64,000 bases of DNA from Blastocystis hominis (GCF_000151665.1 NW_013171865.1:464001-528000), one strand, 5' to 3'. Positions 10,172 through 20,957 are shown, numbered from the stretch's first letter. Numbers and translations are program-made. Notes: a model not told the origin generated them from the letters alone.

Positions 10172-12531
10172 ATGGTGAAGGAATTAGGGTTTGAACAGAT
10201 TGCCATTCCCTTGGTAGCGGATTGTGAAGAGTGTCCGCGCAGCAGCATATTCGCTACAAAAGGGTGCCTATCAGCGGATAATTTGCTCATTATCTTTCCC
10301 AGCGCATCGACCATGCCTGGGATTTGGAGCCGTAGTTTGTGCATCGAGAAGGGCCTCCAAGCAGGTATAATCCCGCATTTTTCTCCAGTATTAGGCACGA
10401 TGCTTCCATTTTTTGTCAAGGCGCTAAGTCTTGGCCTCGGCGTGATTGTTCTGAATCCCAACGTGAATAGCGTGCGAATCGCTACATCCAACGGGGGCTT
10501 CACCAAACATTCCATCCCTCACAACGAAACTCCCGACATGCACGTTCTGTTCGCGTTTTCTCCTCATTCTCCCCCTCTAGATACGTCTGGGACCGCATCG
10601 TCTCGCAAGCCTCCGCATCGAACATCTTCATTCTAGCCTACAACCAAGGCGGGATCCAAGCGAAGAACCTCCTCCAGTCGCGCGAATCGGAGGTTCTCCG
10701 CCGCCTGCGCGCGATCGCCCTCACGGAGTCCTCGCACTCGCTGCAGTCGGAGCTGAACTTCGGTCTGGGCAGCGGCGACAGTCGCTCCATCCGCCAATTT
10801 CTCGAGCAGCACGCCATCAACTGGGTCGCCTCCTCCCTCCCCGCGGGGCAGCGTCTCCAGGTGTGCCTCCTCCGTCCCTTCCACGCCTAGGAACTCGAAG
10901 AAGTGCTCGGCTGTCTGTGCATTTCCGCGGGAATGGGGGACACCTCGAACCGCGCGCTAACGAACTTGTTAGCGCTGGAGTGCATCTTCTTCTTCTTCCA
11001 GGTCTCCTGCCCCCCCGCGAAGCACGTTTCCCGCGCTCCCGACGGGCTCCCGCGCCCCGCGCCCTCCGTCGCCTTCTGGGAGCACCTGGTCAAGTCGCTG
11101 GGGATCCCCGCGGTTCCCTCGCAGCCGTCGGAAGAGCCGAGCGCGCTGCAGGAAATCCCGGTGACGGATCTGAAGCCGGCGACGGACTGGATCCCGGACA
11201 GCGACGTGAGCGAGTGCCAGACGTGCATGAAGTCGTTCTCGTTCCTGGTGCGGAAGCATCACTGCCGGCTCTGCGGCCGCGTGGTGTGCGGCGAGTGCAG
11301 TCGCTACCGCATGGTGCTGGAGCGGACCAACAAGCCGGTGCGCGTGTGCAGGACGTGCTATTTTGGGCATATGAACGACGGGGGCACGCGGATGGTGACG
11401 GCGGCGCAGGTGTCGACGCCGCTGTCGAAGGACGACTTCCAGCTGCTGAAGGTGATCGGGAAGGGGTCGTTCGGGAAGGTGCTGCTGGTGCGGAGCAAGC
11501 GCGACCACAAGGTGTACGCGCTGAAGATTTTGATGAAGTCGCGCGTGCTGGCGCGGAAGCAGGTGGAGCACACGCGCAGCGAGCGGAAAATTTTGGAGGA
11601 GATCGACCACCCGTTCCTCTGCCGGCTGGAGTTCGCGTTCCAGACGGAGGGCAAGCTGTACATCGGGATGGAGTTCCTCGCCGGAGGGCCGCTCTTCTAC
11701 CATCTCCAGCAGGTGGGGGAGGAGGAGGGCGGTGAGCGGTAGTGCCATCACTTCCCGGAGGACCGCGCGCGATTCTACGTGGCGGAAGTGATCGTGGGAA
11801 TCGGGCATCTGCACGAGCACAACATTTTATACCGCGACATGAAGCCCGAAAACATCCTCCTCGACCGCGAGGGACACATCGTCATCACCGACTTCGGACT
11901 CTCCAAGCTCATCGGCGACGCGGAGGGCAAGGCCCAGACCATCTGCGGAACGCCCGAGTACGTCGCGCCGGAAGTTCTCGCGGGACGGCCGTACGGACGC
12001 GCGGTGGATTGGTGGTCGGTGGGCACGCTGCTCTACGAGATGATCGCGGGGCTGGTGGGCGAGGGAGCGAGGACTCATCGGGTAGCCGCCCTTCTACGAC
12101 AAGAACCGAAAGAACATGTTCAACAACATTCTCAACGCGAAACTGCAGTTCTCGGTCGCCTTTTGATCGGGTTTTGACGTAGAATCTGTTCTCCCCAGCC
12201 GCGCAGAATCTGATTTCCAGACTACTCGTGCGCGATCCCGCGCTGCGGCTTGGCTCGGGGGCGCAGGACGCGGAGGAGGTGAAGTGCCATCCGTTTTTCG
12301 CGGGGATTGACTGGAAAGCGCTGGAGAGGAAGCAAATCCCGCCGCCGTGGAAGCCCAGTTTGCTGAGCGAGACCGACACGTCGTATTTTAACAAGAAATA
12401 TACATATGCGGATATTGACGAGGCGACGCCGCCGGTAGGGGATGGAGAGGGGTTTGATGTAGAATGACATGATGCTGGATCTTCCCTCGTTCCCGAATTT
12501 TACTTATGATAAGACAGAGAATCAAAATTGA
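10172..12531 (+). CDS. Arb2-like domain, FYVE and AGC protein kinase fusion
   Basis: One spliced reading frame holds three modules. Residues about 1-250 resemble the Arb2/FAM172 alpha/beta-hydrolase-like fold ([30 protein letters not shown]); the nucleophile position of the usual GxSxG-type motif appears replaced (YNQGG). Next is a FYVE finger with [15 protein letters not shown] and RVC plus paired cysteines, predicting PI3P binding on endosomes. Last is an AGC kinase with GKGSFGKV, the catalytic YRDMKPEN (Met in place of the usual Leu), DFG and GTPEYVAPE. Introns of 28-32 nt are clear. Excising one at 12436-12463 restores an AGC hydrophobic motif, FPNFTY, just before the TGA, which supports the model. 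TGTTTGTT follows 4 nt later. Likely a lipid-recruited, PDK1-type regulated kinase; the partner of the Arb2 module is unknown. Confidence 0.85.
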
Positions 12532-12535
12532 CGTG

Positions 12536-12543
12536 TGTTTGTT
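12536..12543 (+). terminator. Poly(A) octamer of the Arb2-FYVE-AGC kinase
   Basis: Perfect TGTTTGTT, 4 nt after the TGA at 12529-12531. Confidence 0.8.
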
Positions 12544-12617
12544 GGAAACTTGCTGGCTAGCTTGCTGGCTGGCTGACTGGCTCTCATTCTTTTTTTCTTG
12601 CGGTTTCTCACTCCTTT

Positions 12618-13255
12618 ATGAACGACTGGCTTCTTAACTACGCACTGTATATCGCATTGGCGGCGTGCGCATGGCTCTTCTACAACGTCTTTTTTGTACG
12701 AAGTTGTGGATCCCCTTCTGATTCGGTAGAGATCGAAAGAGGAGGAGGAAGCAAAGGAGAATATACTCGTCATAGGAAATGATGTAGGGAGTTTAGCACT
12801 TTTTCTCAACCTAGCTTCTCTACGAAATCCAGGAGAAGAGTTATATTATAAACGAGGAGAACATGGCAGTGCTATGTCAACGTCTCGATAAATCGAACAT
12901 GTGTTCATGGGTTGACTCTTCGAGTTGTAGATATATCGCAAATCATGTGGTGAACCCAGATACTCCAACTCTGTTGGACTCTTTGTGGAACGCAGGCTTG
13001 TCTCGTCATTCTTCGTCCTTCCCCAAAGAAGTATCTGCTCTGTGTTTTTTTTATCATACTCAGCGCATTCTCTTCTTTATGAAGAATGTGAGTGTGGGGT
13101 TTTTCGTCAATCTGCTCCGCATTAACACCATCATCACAGGTGCTCTTCTCTGGTTTGTCTGAGGGTTAGACGATCGCTCCTACTTGTCTGAAGTGACAAA
13201 CCCGGGAGTGAGTCGAATCATCTGCACTCCGAACGACTTTGGAAAGCTGATTTAG
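12618..13255 (+). CDS. Small N-terminally membrane-anchored protein, possibly Pex22-like
   Basis: Starts MNDWLLNYALYIALAACAWLF, a single membrane segment near the N-terminus, followed by an acidic-charged linker and a compact domain of roughly 130 residues. Three introns of 30-34 nt were inferred; they give one frame ending TPNDFGKLI and TAG at 13253-13255. The order (membrane anchor, then a Rossmann-like domain with KERILFFMKN and DDRSYLSEV) is reminiscent of Pex22, the peroxisomal anchor of the ubiquitin-conjugating enzyme Pex4. That is a weak resemblance by eye, and whether this organism has peroxisomes is doubtful. Treat it as unknown. A TGTTTGTT lies about 115 nt downstream, near 13370. 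Confidence 0.5.
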
Positions 13256-13486
13256 AGGGGTGATGCTGCATGGATGTTGTTTCCTTTGTGACATTGCACG
13301 GAATCGCTGACCAAGGCGTTTTTATCACTCGGATCGTTTCTATTTTATTTTTATCTTCTCCATAATGGCTGTTTGTTTGTTCATTTCGTTATCTAAAACC
13401 TTTTGCGCAGATCGGAGAATAACCGCGGTTGTAGATCATTGCTGAACTGTGAATAGTCTTTTTCCAACCCTTGATTCTGTATTAAA

Positions 13487-15038
13487 ATGTATTCAACGGT
13501 TTGCTGGGTATTGGTACTTTCGACTGATTATCCGCGTAGGTTCCTCGAGGGTGTTCATCTCATAAACCGATTCGAGCCATTCCGACAGCGAATGAGATTG
13601 AACAATATAAGAAAATGTTTGTGTTGGTCAGAAAAGTTGAATTGCTAGGTACAGTGAGCAACTCCTGGCGGAAGAGGAGCGAGAGAAGGAGGAAATGGGT
13701 CAGGAGGGCATGGAGGAGGGTGTAGAGGCGATCTCCGGAGTTTTAGGAGAAAGCATTCCCATCGAAGCGATGGACCCCTCGAAAGATCCCAACATCATGG
13801 TGGATGAGGTGAGAATTGGCACACACTCGTTTTATGCGTAGGAGAACCTAGATTCGGACAGCGAGGACGATCTCGATATCCGTCCCACGGATAGTGTCCT
13901 GCTTGCAGCTAAATCGGACGAAGACCAAAGGTACTTTCCATTCTTATTGTATATTGTAACTCTCTAGTTTTCTGGAAGTGCACATTTACGACGAAGAAAC
14001 TGGAAACTTCTATCTGCATCACGACATTCTCCTGAGCGCCTACCCGCTCTCCATGGCCTGGATGGACTGCGTTCCCCAGCCCTCCACCTCCACCAGCGGC
14101 CATCGTAATTCGCGCTCTCTGTCCCTCTGATCATCCTAGCCAGCGGCAGCTTCGTGGCCATCGGCACGTTCCACCCCGAGATCGAGATCTGGAACACGGA
14201 CGTCCTCGACGCTCTGGAGCCGGAAGCCGTGCTGGGCGGTCTGGTCGCGGGGAAACGTCGAACCCTGAAGCCGGGCAGCCACCGCCAGGCGGTCATGGGT
14301 CTGTCGTGGAACCGCGAGTACCGGAACGTGCTGGCGTCGTCGAGTGCGGACTCGACGGTGAAGCTGTGGGACGTGACGACGCAGCACTGCATGCTGACGC
14401 TGAACTACCACAAAGACAAGGTCCCCGTGGTGCACTTCCACCCCGTCGAGGCCAACATCCTCCTCACCGCCTCCTACGACCGCGTCTGCGCCGTCACCGA
14501 CGGCCGCTCCCCCTCCAACGGCACCTGGATCGGCATCCCCGCCAAGCCGGAGAGCGCCGCGTGGGACCTCGCCGCGCCCTACTGCTTCTTCGTCTCCACC
14601 GAGCGCGGCGAGGCCTTCCGCTTCGACGTGCGCCAGACCGCCGCGCCGCTCTTCCAGCAGCAGCTCCACGAGGGTCCCTGCACCGCGCTCGCGCTCAACC
14701 CCGCGGCGCCCTCGCTCTGCGCCAGCGCGGGCGAGGACGGGCTCGTGCGGCTGTGGAGCGTGGAGAGCGCGGGGCTGTGCCCCGTCGCCGAGCGGAACGT
14801 CAATCTGGGGAGCGTCTTCGCGTGCTCCTTCTACGAGTCCGCGCCTTATCTCCTCGCCGCCTGCGGAACCTCCCAGGACCTCTGTCTGTGGGACGTCAGG
14901 GAGGTCGACGCGCTCCAGGGCGTGTTCGAGGCGGGAGAGGGCGCGGGAACCGCGGGGGAGGCCGAGAAGTTGGCGTTTGAGGCGTCGGAGAAGGCGACGG
15001 GGACGTTGAATGATATCGGAAAGAAGAAGAGGAACTAG
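13487..15038 (+). CDS. PWP1: PWP1, WD40 ribosome biogenesis factor
   Basis: The spliced N-terminus reads VCWVPRGCS and then EIEQYKKMYSEQLLAEEE, as in periodic tryptophan protein 1. It is followed by an acidic patch, TDSVLLAAKSDED, LEVHIYDEETGNFYLHHDI and WD40 repeats (IEIWNTDV, VKLWDVTT, VRLWSVES, LCLWDVRE). PWP1 acts in the nucleolus in 60S/rRNA maturation and Pol I control. Introns include 13508-13539 and 13615-13646. In the second, ATG is split across the junction and the resulting protein matches the family continuously. TAG at 15036-15038; TGTTTGTT at 15071. Confidence 0.92.
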
Positions 15039-15070
15039 GGTCGTTTTTAGGCTGTTTTCTTTATGTGGAG

Positions 15071-15078
15071 TGTTTGTT
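15071..15078 (+). terminator. Poly(A) octamer of PWP1
   Basis: Perfect TGTTTGTT, 32 nt after the stop codon. Confidence 0.8.
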
Positions 15079-15223
15079 GGAAAAAAGCGTGGGGGATTGG
15101 AGGGAGACGGGTCCAGTCGAGGCAATCAAAGAAAATGGTTGCTTGCCACAATGGAATGCCTTCCACAATTCGATAGATACGATTCTCAACCCAAACCACA
15201 TTGGCACTTTCACATGCTTTTGC

Positions 15224-16720
15224 ATGCTCCGAATGAACAGGGTCGTACGCTGTCTAGGAGCATCACTGACTGGGCTGAAAGCGGTGACGTATACGCCTCG
15301 CCCGCTTTGTTGGGGATTGAACCGGTCGTTTCCGTGCTGTTTCTCTCCATTCTCAACAAGTGCAGAAGAGGGAGCCGAGACCGAAACAAAGCCGAAAAGC
15401 AAATTTTCCAAGCTTCCTGCCTTTACGAAGGAAAGTGTGAAAGCTCTTTCCACAGACGACATCTACAACTATTTAAAAGCATCCAGACACCAGCGTGGCG
15501 ATGTAGGAAAATGCATTGGCGCTTTTGGTTACAATCAGATCTATCCACTTGTTCACGAGCTCGCTGGGAGACCTGACCTTTCATCCAGCGTATTCCATTG
15601 CTTTGAATCGATTCCACTCTAGCACGTCGAATTAGCCGTTCGCTGTCTCTACAAGAAGCAACGCTACGCGACGATCAACTCATTTCTCCAGGACATTTCC
15701 GCTACTCACGTATTCTCTTTTTCCTTTCCCTCCCCTCCAGCATCCCTTCTTCCTCTCCGCCCCCACGATTTCCATGATGTTCGAATCGCTCATCAGCGAG
15801 CAGAACTACTCCCTCACCGACCTGCTCTGGAGCAGCGTCTACTACGGGGATCGTCGTCGATGGCGCATCATCGGCCTCTATCTCCGCGCTCTGCTCGGCA
15901 GTCGTCGAATCAACGAGGCCACGCGCTATTTGGCCGTCCTCAAGACGAACCCCGCCAAATACTCGGTCGCCACCGCGCCGGTTTTGCAGGGGCTTTTGGA
16001 GGGAAAATACTTCGCGCACTGCACCGCGTTTTATTCCTTCCTCGCCGCCCAGCGCACCGACTGCATCCACGATCCCCGCGGGTTCTTCGCGGCCCTTTTG
16101 GCGGCAAACCAGCTGAAAGACTATTCGCTGGTTTTGTCGATCTTCCAGGTGGTTCTGGAGAAGGGGTTCTGGCCGAACCGCGCCGTGGTCTACGCCGTGA
16201 CCGAGCTCTACGCGAAGGGCGATTTTTGGCGGGAAAAATACGCGCGGGAAATGAAACGGCTGCAGACGGAGGGAGAGATCGATGTTAATAAGCAGCTGGA
16301 GGTGCTGGCGCGGAGCCGACTGCCGCAGTTTATTAGTGGCGCGAAGGTGATCGGGGATTTCTGCAATCGGAACCACGAGTGCGTCATTACGCTCGATTCG
16401 CAGAACAACCTGAGTTTGAAGCTGGCGACGTATGAGGAGACGCAGCGTCGAATGAGGACGATTAGTGCGTTTTTGGAGGTGATAAAGAAGTACAAGTCGA
16501 GCGATTATGATCGAAGATTCCTTGTGATTCGGTCGATCGAAAACGACACGGCGATCGCGAAGTTGCTGCAGCAGGAGTTGATTCCGCCCGTTTATAGCAT
16601 TGTTCGAGTGAGATGATTGGAGGAGTTGGTGATGTGCAGAATGAGTATCTGTCGATCCCGATTTCGTCGATTCGGTCGTGGTATCGAGAGAACAGCGAGC
16701 AGATAGATGAGTTTTTTTAG
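15224..16720 (+). CDS. Organelle-targeted helical repeat protein (PPR-like)
   Basis: The chosen ATG gives an N-terminus rich in Arg, Ser, Leu and Thr with few acids (MLRMNRVVRCLGASLTGLK, then RSFPCCFSPFST), looking like a presequence for the mitochondrion-related organelle. After introns at about 15588-15620, 15710-15740 and near 16610 the protein is almost all helix, with pairs spaced like PPR or related repeats (for example a block around LVLSIFQVVLEKGFWPNRAVVYAVTELYAKGD). It ends TAG at 16718-16720, and TGTTTGTT follows at 16772. An RNA-binding role in the organelle is inference; the exact family is not recognised. Confidence 0.6.
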
Positions 16721-16771
16721 AAAAGCATGCGAGGATGGAAATTTGTAATTCCAATTTTGTGGACCTTTTTT

Positions 16772-16779
16772 TGTTTGTT
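16772..16779 (+). terminator. Poly(A) octamer of the PPR-like gene
   Basis: TGTTTGTT within a T-rich run, only 28 nt before the ERV46 start codon. Confidence 0.7.
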
Positions 16780-16806
16780 TTCAATTCTACACATAGACTG
16801 CAAGGT

Positions 16807-18148
16807 ATGGATCCTGTATCGGACATTCGACAACGCCGTAAGGAAGAAGACAATACCTCAGGTCCGTCAACTCGGAGTTTTACAAAGAAGCTTGAGAAGC
16901 TAGATATTTATCCCAAGATTGGAGATGACTATGTAATTAAAACGGAGAGCGGTGGATTTGGTATTTTTGAGTTGTTGGTGTGATTGTCTAGTTTCGTTGT
17001 TTTCGGGGTTCATTATTATCATTTTGTTTGTGTCTGAGTTGACGAACTATCTGAAGGTAAATCGAACGGACGTTATCACAATCGATAACACCCGCAACGA
17101 AAAACTCCAAATTAATTTCAACATATCTCTCTATGGAATTCCTTGCAGTGGTGCGTTTTACTGTTTTATTATTGACGATGTGTAGAAGCTTCTCTCGACA
17201 TCATGGACATATCAGGACAGCAGCAAATGGGCGTGACGTCTCGGATTGTCCAACTCGATCTCGATGAAAACCACAAACCTGTCAACATGGCATTGTCCTC
17301 TGTCTTGTACGAAGTATTCCCTTTTCCGGTGTGCAATCATAGAAAAACATCGATCCTGCGTGTGGCAGCTGCTTTGGCGCCTCTCTCTCAAACGTCTGCT
17401 GCAACACGTGCGATGATGTGCTTTCTGCGTACGAGCGTCGTGGTTGGGACACGTGGTTCGTCTCCAAATACTCTCCGCAGTGCCGCAAGAACAACGACGA
17501 GGTGAAAAAGCCGCGCGTGAACAGTCAAGGCTGCATGATGTGGGGCGTTCTGGAAGTGAACAAAGTGGCCGGCAATTTCCACATCGCCGTGGGCCACGCC
17601 GCCAATCGCGACAGTCACCACATCCACTCCTTCAACCCCCTGATGATCAGCAAATTCAACGTAACGCACCACATCGAGAAGTAGCCAAATAACCGCGGTA
17701 TTCCATAGATTGAGTTTCGGAGAACACATTCCGGGGATCCAAAACCCGCTGGACGGGCACGACATGGTGGCAGAGAGTTGTAGGAGGTGGCAGGAAGGGT
17801 TTGAAGGCTAGTGACGTCGCAGAATTATTACTTGAAAGTCATGCCGACGGTGTATTCGAATCGAACTTCCACGGTGGTGTCCAATGAGCTCTCCGTGAAC
17901 GAGGTCTCGCGGCGCGTGGAGATGACGCCCTTCGGGCAGATCACGTCGCTGCCGGGGATCTTCTTCATCTACGATATCACGCCGTTTATGCACGTGGTGA
18001 CGGAGAGTCGGATCGCCTTCGCGCATTTCCTGGTTCGCGTCTGCGCGGTGATCGGCGGCGTGGCGGCTGTAGGGGCAGAGAGAGAGAGGTGAGGGGTAGA
18101 TCGCTCGGTTTATCGATACCGCGATGTATTATCGGGCTAAGGTGTTTT
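16807..18148 (+). CDS. ERV46: ERV46/ERGIC3 cargo receptor; stop made by polyadenylation
   Basis: Strong family match after splicing: LDIYPKIGDDYVIKTESGG, a first membrane span (FSGFIIIILFVSEL), DIMDISGQQQ, a lumenal CNTCDDV-type region, NVTHHIEKLSFGEHIPG, and near the C-terminus LPGIFFIYDITPFM followed by the second span (FLVRVCAVIGGVAA). ERV46 with ERV41 cycles between ER and Golgi in COPII/COPI vesicles. The last intron (18070-18100) leads to a tail reading AMYYRAKVF. No stop codon follows in frame before the TGTTTGTT at 18153-18160. A T that begins the next codon lies exactly 4 nt before the octamer, so cleavage after 18148 plus poly(A) gives TAA. Such stops are known in Blastocystis. Confidence 0.88.
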
Positions 18149-18152
18149 GCTG

Positions 18153-18160
18153 TGTTTGTT
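18153..18160 (+). terminator. Poly(A) octamer that completes the ERV46 stop
   Basis: Perfect TGTTTGTT. Spacer of 4 nt from the codon-initial T at 18148. Confidence 0.85.
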
Positions 18161-18162
18161 GC

Positions 18163-18170
18163 AGGAAACA
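18163..18170 (-). terminator. Poly(A) octamer variant TGTTTCCT of the coiled-coil gene
   Basis: Minus-strand TGTTTCCT, two mismatches from consensus, positioned 4 nt after the T of a TCC codon in the frame of the coiled-coil gene. Confidence 0.5.
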
Positions 18171-18174
18171 AAGG

Positions 18175-20957
18175 AAAGGTTCCAACTCTCATTGGAAAGA
18201 TCTGAGTCGGAATCTGAAGCTGGTTTCCCCGTTTTCTGGAGGGTTTTCTTCTTGTGCTCGGTCGAAGGCGTCGAGTTCGAGGCTTCCTTGGATTTGTGCT
18301 CCACGGGAGACGCGTCTTTCATCTTGGTCGCCAGGGTTTTGAGCTTGATGCACTTCTTCTTGAGGCTCAAAATCTTCTCCTGGTTCTCTACCTCTCACTT
18401 CCCTCCCTCGATTCCACCTTTGCTTTCCTGTTTTCGCTGCTCTTTCTCCGACTCCAACGCTTCCAACACGCGTCGCACCTCCGCTTCCGCTTCCTCCGCC
18501 CGCTTCCTCATCGCGGCCAACGCAGCATCGGCATTGCCCACGGAGGACTCGGCATTGCCCAGAGAGGACTCGGAATTGCCCACGGAGGACTCGGCATTGG
18601 CTTCGTTTTCGCGGCTTTTTGGCGCGGAAGGTTCGGAAGGCTCCGATTTTCCGGGTTCGTTCGACGTTTCCACGTTTCCCTGCGCTTCCGCGGTGTTCCC
18701 CGCGGTTTCTGCATCGGCGGATGGCTCGGCGGTCGCGGGGCTTCCGCTGGGCATTGCCGGAGCGCTGGGCATTGCCCGGCTTTGCTCCAATTCGGCGCAT
18801 TTTTCCCGCAGAGAGCGGAGCTCCGCTTCGCACGCCGCCACGTTCTTCTGGACCTCCCGTTTCTCCGTTTCCACTTTTTGGAGGGCGGCGTTTCCCGTCT
18901 CCACCGCGGTTTTGAGCTCTGCGATCTTCTGCTTGTAGCTGGCGGCTTCTTTCTCGAACGCGGCGCGCAGCTCCTCCTTTTCCCGCGCATTTTTCTTCGC
19001 GGTCTCGGCCTTTTCCTTGGCGACCCTCTCGACGAGCATCTTCTTCTCCTTGGCGGCCTTGTCTTCGCCCGCCGCCAATTCTCTCTTGAACACCACGGTC
19101 TGGTCGGCGAGCGCCTTTTCCTTGAGCCGCACCATCTTCATTTCCAGTTCCGACCTCGCCTTCTCCGCGCTCGCCTCCATCTCCGCGCGCTGCTTCGCCA
19201 GATTCTCCGCCAATTTCTTCGCGAACTCGCTCTGCAGCGAGCTCCGCAGCGCCCTCATCGCTTCATCGTGCTGCTTCTCGCGCGCCTCGCGGCTCCGCGC
19301 CGCCTCCTCGATCGCTTTCTGCTTCGCCTCCGTCCGATTCATCCACTCCCGCACCTCCTCCCTCCGTTCTTCGCGTTCCCGCGCCATCTCCTCCGCGTGC
19401 CGCTCCTTATTCCCCGCCAGCGTCGCCAGCATTTCTTCGTGGATCTGCTTGATCGACAGATCCGCTTTCCTCGCCGCCCGCATCGCCACCTTCGCTTGTT
19501 CCTCCGCCGTTTGCCGCGCCGCCGCCTCCGATTCCGCCAACGACGTCGCCTCGTTGCGCAGCCGTCGAATGTCCTTCTCCTGGCCCATTTTCAGCTGCAG
19601 CAGTTCCACGCATCGCGCCTCTCGCGCGCGTAGTTTCTCCTCCAGCGCGGCGATCTCCGCCTGCAGCGCGGCTTCTTTCTTCGCCGCGGTTTCTTGGAAC
19701 GCCAGCGAATTCGCCGCGGCGTCCTGCAGAAACGCGTTCTTCGCGGTCAGGTCTACGATCAAAACCCGATCACGGAATGAAACCGTCGATGGTTTCGTGG
19801 AGCGAGCCGATCTCTGCGCATTTCTCCATCAGTTCCTTCTGCAGGAGCTCGATCCGCAGCTGAAACTGGTTCTCTTTGTCCCGCGTCGCCTACGAATCGC
19901 GGTTATTCGTCACTTCTACGGCGACAAATCTGGAGTGCGCGTCGCTGTCGAGCAATCGGCCCTCCTTCTCCATGGCGATCTGTCCGTTCAGCGTCTCGAT
20001 CTGCTCGCCCAACGCCAGCAATCGCAGCTCGCATTCCTGCCCATTCATCGCTTTTCTGCTCGCCTACGCGCGTGTAGTCCGCGTTTTGGCACGCTGCGAA
20101 CTCCTCGTGCAGGCGGCGCAGCTCGTTCACGACTTCTTCTTTCTCGTTGCGGCAGTCCGCCAGCGCCACTTGGCTCTGCACCAGCTCGCGCTTCAGCTCG
20201 TACGTCATCGATTCCGCGCCTGCTGGTCAGTCCCATGCGGAATTCCCACGGGAAATCACGGAGTTCTCGACGGACTGCAGCTGCTGGCGGGTCACTTCCA
20301 GTTTGTGTTCCAATCGCGTGTAGTCTGCGTTCCGCGCCTAGAGTTCACTCGCCTTCTGCGGGGCTACGCGAAGCTCTTCCTAGAGGTAAGCAGTCCTCTC
20401 CACGATTTACCTCGGTTTTGCGAAGCTGCGCTTCGGTCGCTTGGAGATTCTTCTCGATCACACGAGCGCTCTCTTGGTCGTAGGTGGAAGGACTGCCTTG
20501 GTATTCCCGTACAATCGCTTGAAGAGCGCGGATCTGAGGGTGATGGAATAGACGAAAAGATACTTGTTCGATGTAGGTTTGGTTTTCGGCAATAAGATCA
20601 TCGTAGCGATTAAGGAAATCGAATCAGAAGCCATCAAAAGATATATTTTTGCTCAAAAGTTCTTGAATCGAAAGTGAGGGACCATCTTGACTTATAATAT
20701 CTTGAGCCCTCTGGAGCTGAAGTTGTTGAGCAGCGTAGCTCTCCTCCACCTCGTCCAGACCTAGTTCTGGAGCTTAGCAATGAGAAGTACGATCATTTAG
20801 TGCTTTTACGTTAATTCTTTCTTGTGTAACTTGGATACTCAACTAAAATTGGATCAAAACGCAAATCGCCAACTTGACGGTTTTGTTCCAATAATCGATT
20901 TACATATTCCGAACGATTTTTGCTCATCGTTTCATCATCGTTCTCAGGTCCATTCAT
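18175..20957 (-). CDS. Long coiled-coil protein with a microexon and an AT-AC intron
   Basis: The ATG at 20957 starts a polar N-terminus (MNGPENDDETMSKNRSEYV). About a dozen introns join exons that are nearly all heptad coiled coil (for example LQLRIELLQKELMEKCAEI and later Ala/Glu/Lys-rich blocks), then a low-complexity segment with repeated SSVGNSE/SSLGNAE and a basic tail. Special points: a possible 12-nt exon at 20791-20802, a 42-nt AT-AC intron at 20603-20644 whose removal deletes an in-frame TGA, and no encoded stop. The frame runs into a variant octamer, with a codon-initial T at 18175 exactly 4 nt upstream. It looks like a cytoskeletal or scaffold protein; no named family recognised. 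Confidence 0.75.
19753..19783 (-). other. GT-AG intron of the shared GATCGGGTTTTGA class
   Basis: A 31-nt intron whose 3' half (GTGATCGGGTTTTGATCGTAG) is closely related to introns in the AGC kinase, BOP1 and cactin genes. Confidence 0.7.
20603..20644 (-). other. Candidate U12-type AT-AC intron in the coiled-coil gene
   Basis: Begins ATATCTTTTG and ends TAC, with TTTCCTTAATC (the classic minor-spliceosome branch sequence) just before the 3' end. Its removal in phase 0 joins QELLSKN to DDLIAENQ and deletes an in-frame TGA. No GT-AG alternative was found. Confidence 0.7.
20791..20802 (-). other. Candidate 12-nt microexon
   Basis: Flanked by a 28-nt and a 30-nt GT-AG intron. Including it restores the frame from VEYP to LDEVEESY in the coiled-coil gene. 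Confidence 0.5.

Noticed and set aside
20624..20626. In-frame TGA suggesting a pseudogene or stop readthrough
   Set aside because: It falls inside a 42-nt segment with AT-AC ends and a U12 branch motif, which removes it in phase.
20820..20855. GTATCCAAG...AATTAACG as a GT-type U12 intron
   Set aside because: Using it breaks the coiled-coil frame; the model with two GT-AG introns and a microexon keeps it.
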